DNA from: Solirubrobacterales bacterium
GTDB taxonomy: Bacteria; Actinomycetota; Thermoleophilia; Solirubrobacterales; Solirubrobacteraceae
DNA length: 64,000 bases
Assembly (NCBI GenBank): GCA_003244205.1
Contig: QHBW01000024.1
Location: 1 to 64,000 of the forward strand
Reading direction: 5' to 3'
A model generated the notes under the pieces. The model saw nothing but the letters and a program-made list of their open reading frames with translations, did no database searches and was not told the origin of the DNA. Below are positions 59,405 to 64,000 of this stretch, piece by piece. A program made the translations under genes and the position numbers. Position 1 is the stretch's first letter; every line of letters begins with the position of its first letter.

Positions 59405-59890
59405 ATGGCCGACCCAATCACCGACAGCCCTCGGCGCGGCAACTACGACTCCGGCGACGACTTCGTCCTCGAGTACGGAGAGCTGCGCTTCACCTTCAAC
59501 GAACGCGACTTCGCCGAGCGCTGCGAGCAGGCGAGCCTGAAGCTTGGATTCGTCGCTGGACGGCTCTCGGACGCGGAGCTCGAGGACCTCGTGAACCTCG
59601 TCGTCAACGGCGAGATCCACGACGCTGCCTCGGCCCTGGGCGAGCACGTCAACGACTGCTGGCCCGAGCTCGTCGGACCCGCCAATCGCTCGCTCGTGCA
59701 CTGGCTGCGGCGGCTGATCTTCCGCTCGGCCTGGCTCGACCAGCGCGTCAAGGAGGGCGAGTTGGACGTGTGCTTCCGCGAGGAGACGAGCACGTTCTCC
59801 TACGTCCAGCCCGACCGCGAAGGCGCCCCCGTCGAGCTGGCGCCCGAGCCCTCCTGGGGCCGGGTGGCGTACCTCCCGCGCGCCGGCTGA
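59405..59890 (+). CDS. Conserved-looking hypothetical acidic protein
   Basis: About 161 residues, mostly charged and soluble, with no family I recognise. LRFTFNERDFAERCEQASLK and RLSDAELEDLVNLVVNGEIH suggest helices; SLVHWLRRLIFRSAWLDQRV follows. No signal peptide, membrane segment or metal motif is visible. ATG 59405 is chosen because TATGAT, a near-consensus -10 box, lies 12 bp upstream; ATG 59366 and GTG 59315 are in frame and would add 13 or 30 residues. It converges on the Rho-like gene 16 bp away. Confidence 0.65.
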   Translation: MADPITDSPRRGNYDSGDDFVLEYGELRFTFNERDFAERCEQASLKLGFVAGRLSDAELEDLVNLVVNGEIHDAASALGEHVNDCWPELVGPANRSLVHWLRRLIFRSAWLDQRVKEGELDVCFREETSTFSYVQPDREGAPVELAPEPSWGRVAYLPRAG

Positions 59891-59906
59891 CCCGCGACGC
59901 AGCGTC

Positions 59907-61169
59907 CTAGAAGTCCGGCGCCTCGGCGCGCGCCTTGGCGATCGCCGCCGCGCCAGCGTCGCCCACGAGCAGCTCGGGGCGCAGCGTTCCGCTGGCTGCG
60001 AGATCGAGCGCAGGGAAGCGTCCACTCGAGGTCAGCCGGGCGTCGAGGGCGATCGCAGTGGTCTCGCCGCCGGGCGAGCGAGTCGCGGTCGCGATCACGG
60101 TCACCGATCCCCCGTCGACAATCTTGCGCGCCGACGCGAGCACGCGGCGAGCGGCCGGCGGCGGGAGCGCGTCGAGCGTGTCCACGAGGACCACCGCGTC
60201 CCCACCACGCGCTGCAACCCGGCGCGCGGGCTCAAGTGCGCTCTCCGCGCTCTGAGCCTGGACGTCAGGTGAGGCTGCGAAGCTGAGGGTGGTCGCAGGC
60301 ACGGTCGGCTTGCCCTCAGACCAATCGCTGAGCTCCTCGGGGCGCACACCCACCAGCGCGATCGTCAGCTCGATCCCCTCCTGCATGGCCAGCGCAGTGG
60401 CCAGTCGGCGCAGGGTCTCGCTCTTGCCTGCCCGCGAGCTGCCGCTGATCACCACGCGCGAGCCACGCCCAAACGGGGTCAGCCACTCGATCGCGCGCAC
60501 GGTCGGATCGTCGGTACCCAGCGCGAAGCGCTCACGTGGAAACTCGGCGGCGAGATCCTCGAAGCGCGTGCCCTCCGCGACCTGGTCCGCTGGGCGGCCG
60601 TTGATCGTGTCAACGCGTACGAGCGAGGAGTAGCGCTCTGAACGTCGAGGGCCGCGCACCGGGCCCGCGACCACGTCACCCGAGACCAGCTCGCAGCGGC
60701 GCACCTGCGCGGCCGACAGGTAGACATCGTCGTCGGAGGGCTCCGGTGGGCGCACACGCACAAATCCAGAGCCGTTGCCGAGCAGCTCCACGGTCCCCTC
60801 GACGCTGCGCTCGGGTGCTCGTCCCGAGACCTCCTCGTCCTTGTCGTCCTGCTCGACGATGCCCTCGGACCTGGCCAGCGGCGCGCCCTCGGGGTCAGAG
60901 TCACGGCGGCGTCGACCTCGGCCGCCCCGACGGCGGGGGCGGGCGGCGGCCGGCTGCGGCGTCTCAGCCTCCCGGCTCTTCCGTTCTTCTTTACCTCCCT
61001 CTGGCTCTAGCTCCTCGGCCGCTGCCTCGCCATCCTGACGGGCGAGAATCGCATCGATCAGATCGGCCTTGCGCAGACGGCGAAACCCGTCGAGCCCGAG
61101 CTCGGACGCAATCGCATGGAGATCGGCGAGCGGGCTTGCGGTGAGTGCATCGCGATCGAGCACAGACAT
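59907..61169 (-). CDS. Rho-like protein with a degenerate ATPase site (Rho paralogue)
   Basis: A 420-residue Rho homologue. Residues 9-45 are the Rho_N SAP-like domain; 60-100 a basic Arg/Gly stretch; 122-192 the cold-shock RNA-binding domain (LLGNGSGFVRVRPPEP, VYLSAAQVRRCELVSGDVVA). The RecA-like core has SGSSRAGKS (242-250), keeping the P-loop lysine. It reads GVRPEE where Rho has DERPEE, so the catalytic glutamate is lost. VDTLDALP replaces DSITRLARAY, the Q-loop is deleted, the R-loop lysine is missing, and SGTLRPELL replaces SGTRKEELL, losing the arginine finger. AAGGAG 5 bp before the ATG is a strong ribosome-binding site. RNA binding is likely; translocation is doubtful. Confidence 0.8.
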   Translation of the reverse strand: MSVLDRDALTASPLADLHAIASELGLDGFRRLRKADLIDAILARQDGEAAAEELEPEGGKEERKSREAETPQPAAARPRRRGGRGRRRRDSDPEGAPLARSEGIVEQDDKDEEVSGRAPERSVEGTVELLGNGSGFVRVRPPEPSDDDVYLSAAQVRRCELVSGDVVAGPVRGPRRSERYSSLVRVDTINGRPADQVAEGTRFEDLAAEFPRERFALGTDDPTVRAIEWLTPFGRGSRVVISGSSRAGKSETLRRLATALAMQEGIELTIALVGVRPEELSDWSEGKPTVPATTLSFAASPDVQAQSAESALEPARRVAARGGDAVVLVDTLDALPPPAARRVLASARKIVDGGSVTVIATATRSPGGETTAIALDARLTSSGRFPALDLAASGTLRPELLVGDAGAAAIAKARAEAPDF

Positions 61170-61248
61170 GGCGGCTCCTTCTGGATGGGTCGGTGGGCAT
61201 CCTGCTCGCGTTGCGTTTTGTCCAGCGGGCAGGCGACAACTGCGCTGC

Positions 61249-62238
61249 TCAGGCTAGCCGCTGGTCATCGCTGGCTTCGTTGCGCTGGGGTTCCCAGCGG
61301 AGCTCGTCGGAGAGGCGCAGCTCGGCTGCAAGCGAGTCGTAACCCCGCAGGACTGCCCTGACGGCGAGAAAGTCGGTGGTCTCGCGGACGTCGTGGACGC
61401 GGAAGATGTGGGCGCCGGCGTCGGCGGTGACACCGATCGCCGCGAGCGTTCCAGCGAGGCGCTCGCGCGGACTGCGACCGAGGATCGCGCCCACGAAGTC
61501 CTTGCGCGAGAGCGCGAGCAGCAGCGGCCGGCCAAGGGCGTGCAGGCGCCTGAGCGCACGCAGTGTCGTGACCGTCTGCGCTGGCGTCTTGGCAAAGTCG
61601 GGGCCGGGATCGAGGATCAGCTGCTCGCTGGCCACGCCGTGGCTGCGGGCAAGCTCGATCCGTGCTCGCAGGAATTGCTCGACATCGGCGGCGACATCGT
61701 CGTAGCTGGGGTCCCGCTGGCGACGCTTGGGCTCGGCCCGGGTGTGCATGAGCACGAGCGCAGCGCCGCTCTCACCGCAGACGTCGGCTAGCGCGGGGTC
61801 GCGCAGCCCGCTGGTGTCGTTGACTATGCACGCGCCGGCCGCGATCGCCGCCTTGGCCACGGGCGCTTTGTAGGTATCGATCGAGACGATCGCGCCAAGC
61901 TCGCCGGCGACGCGTTCGATCAGCTCAACGACGCGTTCGATCTCTTCCGTGGTGCTGACGGCCGGCCGATTGGTCACGGCCGACTCTCCGCCAACATCGA
62001 TGATGTCGGCACCCGCCTCCAGCAGCTGCGAGGCGCGCTCGAGCCGCGCCTCGAGCGTGGCGTAGAGCCCGGCGTCGGAGAACGAGTCCGGCGTGGCATT
62101 GAGGATGCCCATGACCAGCGGTCGCTGACCGAGCGCCAGGCGATGCGGGCCGGCGCGCAACACACGCGCAGGTGCCACCGTCACTTGGGGCTCGGCACCC
62201 CGGTGGTCTGCAGATGGACCCGCGCCATCGATGCTCAC
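61249..62238 (-). CDS. folP: Dihydropteroate synthase
   Basis: A 329-residue folate-synthesis enzyme joining p-aminobenzoate and dihydropterin pyrophosphate. LVMGILNATPDSFSDAGLY, GADIIDVGGESAVTNRPAVS, VSIDTYKAPVAKAA, IVNDTSGLRDP and ILDPGPDFAKT are its motifs. The sulfonamide-contact loop reads GGESAVTNRP, two residues longer than the usual GGESTRPG. The ATG overlaps the upstream secreted-protein gene by 4 bp. The 79 bp to the Rho-like gene may hold that gene's promoter, but I see only a ribosome-binding site. Confidence 0.96.
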   Translation of the reverse strand: MSIDGAGPSADHRGAEPQVTVAPARVLRAGPHRLALGQRPLVMGILNATPDSFSDAGLYATLEARLERASQLLEAGADIIDVGGESAVTNRPAVSTTEEIERVVELIERVAGELGAIVSIDTYKAPVAKAAIAAGACIVNDTSGLRDPALADVCGESGAALVLMHTRAEPKRRQRDPSYDDVAADVEQFLRARIELARSHGVASEQLILDPGPDFAKTPAQTVTTLRALRRLHALGRPLLLALSRKDFVGAILGRSPRERLAGTLAAIGVTADAGAHIFRVHDVRETTDFLAVRAVLRGYDSLAAELRLSDELRWEPQRNEASDDQRLA

Positions 62239-64000
62239 ATCACGTGCAGGGTCAGCGTCCGGACGGCGACGTTGCGGGCTACATCGACAACCACGATCCG
62301 TACCCGGTAGTCCCCCGGCGAGACGTAGCGGTGCGTGCCGACACGGTTGGTCGACGTCACCGTGCCGTCGCCCCAGAGGATGCGCGCTAGGGCCCGGATC
62401 GCCCCCGGCACACGCTCGACCACGCGCAGGACGACGCGGACCGGAGCGCCTGCGCGGGGAGCGGCGCTGACCTTGACACGCAGGCGTGGAGGAACGCTGG
62501 CGACGATCAGCCGCCCGCTCGCCGACGGCGCAGCCACCCCGTGGCTGTTGACAGCCACGACTCGATAGGCGTAGTTGCCGTCCGCTACACGGCGGCTAGA
62601 GGTCAGGCTCAGGCCAGCGGTGCTCTGTAGAACGGCGCCGTTGAGATCGACCTGGTAGACGATCGGCCCCCAGTTCTCAAACGACACGCCCCAGGAGAAT
62701 GCGGGATGGCCGGTGCGCGAGGCGACCAGCGCGCGGCGCAGTCGGGGCGTGGTCGGCGGCTCGGAGTCGAGCGAGCCGACCAACCGCCGGCCGCTTGCCG
62801 AAGCTTGCACGAAGACCAACGCCGCGTCGCCGTACTGGTCCATCCCCACCGACAGGCCGCCACCGGGGAGCGCCGGGCCGAGGGTCGGATCCGAGAGCAC
62901 GGTCTCGCGCCCGTAGACGCCGCGATCGACGTGCCTGCCGCGGACCTCCCCGCCGGCGCCGGAGTCCTCCCACGCGACGGTCTGGGTGTCGTACTGGCCG
63001 GAGGCCACGACCGGTTGCGGCACCGTCCCATTGGAGACCGAGTCGATCCGCGCTGCGGGGGCCCACGTCGCATCGGCGTTGAGCTGAGCGCCGACCACCC
63101 CGTGTGCACCCTCGAGGCCGGCGACGGCGAGACCCCTGCCGCGGTAGTCGACCGTGAGAGCCGGCGCGGTCGCGGCGTCGCCACCGCCGAAGCCGAGGCC
63201 GTCCACCGCGACCGGGGGTTGCAAGAGCGAGCCCACGAGCGCGCGTGCGAGCGCGCGGCTGTGGGGCTGGCCGCCGTCGTCGAAGTCTTGGCGTACGAGC
63301 ACCCAGCCGTAGCTCGTGTCGTCCTCGAGCCCGACACTGACGGAGTCGGCATTTTCGCCCGCATGTCCCTGGAAGCTCGGCAGGCTCACCTGTTGCGGGA
63401 ATGCGCTCGGCAGCAGCCGGTTGATACGCCTCGCCCAGACCGTGGAGGTCGCATTGGCGACCTCGCCCCAGGCGACCAGCGCGTTCCCGTCGGCGCCGGC
63501 GACGATCGCTGGTCGCGCCGCGCCGAGGCCCGCGCTGTTGGCCGCGTCGATGTTAATGGCGGGATCGATCGTCGTCCAGCTGCTGCGGTCGAAGCGCGCG
63601 ACGCGCACTGTTCCCGCGCTCAGGGTCGGGTTCTGCATCGGTCCCGGGCCCGTGAGCAGCGACAGCAGCGAAGGCGTCGTAGCGACACCGGGCCCGAGCG
63701 AGCTCGTCGCGGTCGTGAACGCGATGTAAGCTGCACCGTTGATGCTCAGCGACACGGACGGGTTGGTTGCGACCACGTTCGCGCCCGAGGGGGCATAGAC
63801 CAGTGTGGGCGCAGTCGCGGCCACGCCGTAGCGGGGTCGGTTGACCGCGTAAAGCTTGCCCTCGTTGACCCACGCGACCGCCATCCCACCGCCATCGTTG
63901 ACGCCAACCGTCGGCTGGCCCGAGGTGCCGTCCTGGCCGGCGTCGACGCGTGACGGAGTCTGCCAGACGCCGTTGAGCAGCTCAACGAGCCAGACGTGGT
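62235..64000 (-). CDS. Large secreted repeat protein with C-terminal Fn3- and PKD-like domains (5' end outside the window)
   Basis: 588 residues are visible, open to the window edge. The N-terminal part repeats short blocks such as RPAIVAGADGNALVAWGE, QPTVGVNDGGGMAVAWV and GVDVDQYGDAAL-like stretches, suggesting a beta-propeller of WD- or sialidase-like blades. Near the end a fibronectin-III-like unit (YAYRVVAVNSHGVAAPSAS) is followed by a PKD-like domain (ARILWGDGTVTSTNRVGTHRY). Tryptophan-Gly-Asp-Gly and the lack of cysteine suit an extracellular protein. The signal peptide is not in view. It overlaps folP by 4 bp, an odd partner. Confidence 0.7.
   Translation of the reverse strand, partial: HVWLVELLNGVWQTPSRVDAGQDGTSGQPTVGVNDGGGMAVAWVNEGKLYAVNRPRYGVAATAPTLVYAPSGANVVATNPSVSLSINGAAYIAFTTATSSLGPGVATTPSLLSLLTGPGPMQNPTLSAGTVRVARFDRSSWTTIDPAINIDAANSAGLGAARPAIVAGADGNALVAWGEVANATSTVWARRINRLLPSAFPQQVSLPSFQGHAGENADSVSVGLEDDTSYGWVLVRQDFDDGGQPHSRALARALVGSLLQPPVAVDGLGFGGGDAATAPALTVDYRGRGLAVAGLEGAHGVVGAQLNADATWAPAARIDSVSNGTVPQPVVASGQYDTQTVAWEDSGAGGEVRGRHVDRGVYGRETVLSDPTLGPALPGGGLSVGMDQYGDAALVFVQASASGRRLVGSLDSEPPTTPRLRRALVASRTGHPAFSWGVSFENWGPIVYQVDLNGAVLQSTAGLSLTSSRRVADGNYAYRVVAVNSHGVAAPSASGRLIVASVPPRLRVKVSAAPRAGAPVRVVLRVVERVPGAIRALARILWGDGTVTSTNRVGTHRYVSPGDYRVRIVVVDVARNVAVRTLTLHVM

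Noticed and set aside
1-64000. tRNA, rRNA, IS element or prophage genes
   Set aside because: No cloverleaf with a CCA-side arm, no rRNA-like stretch, and no transposase or integrase motifs were seen in any gap; gaps are mostly under 100 bp.

Overview
The window is a 64 kb, very GC-rich, densely packed bacterial chromosome segment, almost all of it housekeeping genes read from the minus strand. Gene families and order point to a deep-branching actinobacterium, most likely class Thermoleophilia (Solirubrobacterales-like). Reasons: a complete dcw cluster without ftsA, a meso-diaminopimelate-type MurE, a SepIVA-like coiled-coil protein, an rpmB-dak-recG-rsmD-coaD run, and many start codons lying a few bases after a TANNNT promoter element instead of a Shine-Dalgarno site. 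The taxonomic call is inference; no rRNA is present.

Layout. 1-2.8 kb: end of an acyl-CoA synthetase gene, a DUF2130/nuclease-like protein, a macro-domain protein and acylphosphatase. 2.8-12.0 kb: coaD, rsmD, recG, a FakA-like DAK2 protein and rpmB, preceded by the riboflavin genes ribD-ribE-ribBA-ribH. 12.0-17.3 kb: envelope-glycan genes (GT-C transferase; on the other strand GT2 transferase, methyltransferase, flippase). 17.2-25.7 kb: MOSC protein, rpe, a four-CxxC zinc ribbon, rsmB, fmt, def, priA, metK. 25.8-32.7 kb: der, cmk, aroA, DAHP synthase, a hisC-like aminotransferase, chorismate mutase and rluB. 32.7-40.8 kb: rlmN (plus strand), scpB, scpA, trpS and the glycine cleavage genes gcvPB-gcvPA-gcvH-gcvT. 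40.8-56.8 kb: ftsZ, ftsQ, murB, murC, murG, ftsW, murD, mraY, murF, murE, ftsI, ftsL, rsmH, mraZ (listed in coordinate order; transcription runs from mraZ to ftsZ). 57-64 kb: a DUF3352 protein, a TlpA-like thioredoxin, a hypothetical protein, a Rho-like protein, folP and the C-terminal part of a large secreted protein.

How it works together. mraZ-to-ftsZ makes lipid II and the division machinery. It is probably controlled by MraZ at GTGGG boxes upstream of mraZ, and ftsZ has an additional promoter of its own. aroH-hisC-aroF-aroA form an aromatic amino acid block. Between hisC and the DAHP synthase lies a 341-bp leader with a strong promoter, a 36-codon peptide ending in a Phe/Trp-rich stretch and mutually exclusive RNA stems. 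This looks like a classical ribosome-mediated attenuator.

The most unusual items are that attenuator; a Rho homologue that keeps its RNA-binding domain and P-loop lysine but lacks the catalytic glutamate, the arginine finger and the secondary RNA-binding loop; three in-frame or intergenic tandem-repeat arrays (def, ftsL, priA-def spacer); a 12-bp perfect inverted repeat upstream of def; and the recurrent TANNNT-to-start-codon spacing that suggests widespread leaderless or near-leaderless transcripts. No tRNA, rRNA, CRISPR, IS element or prophage was seen.
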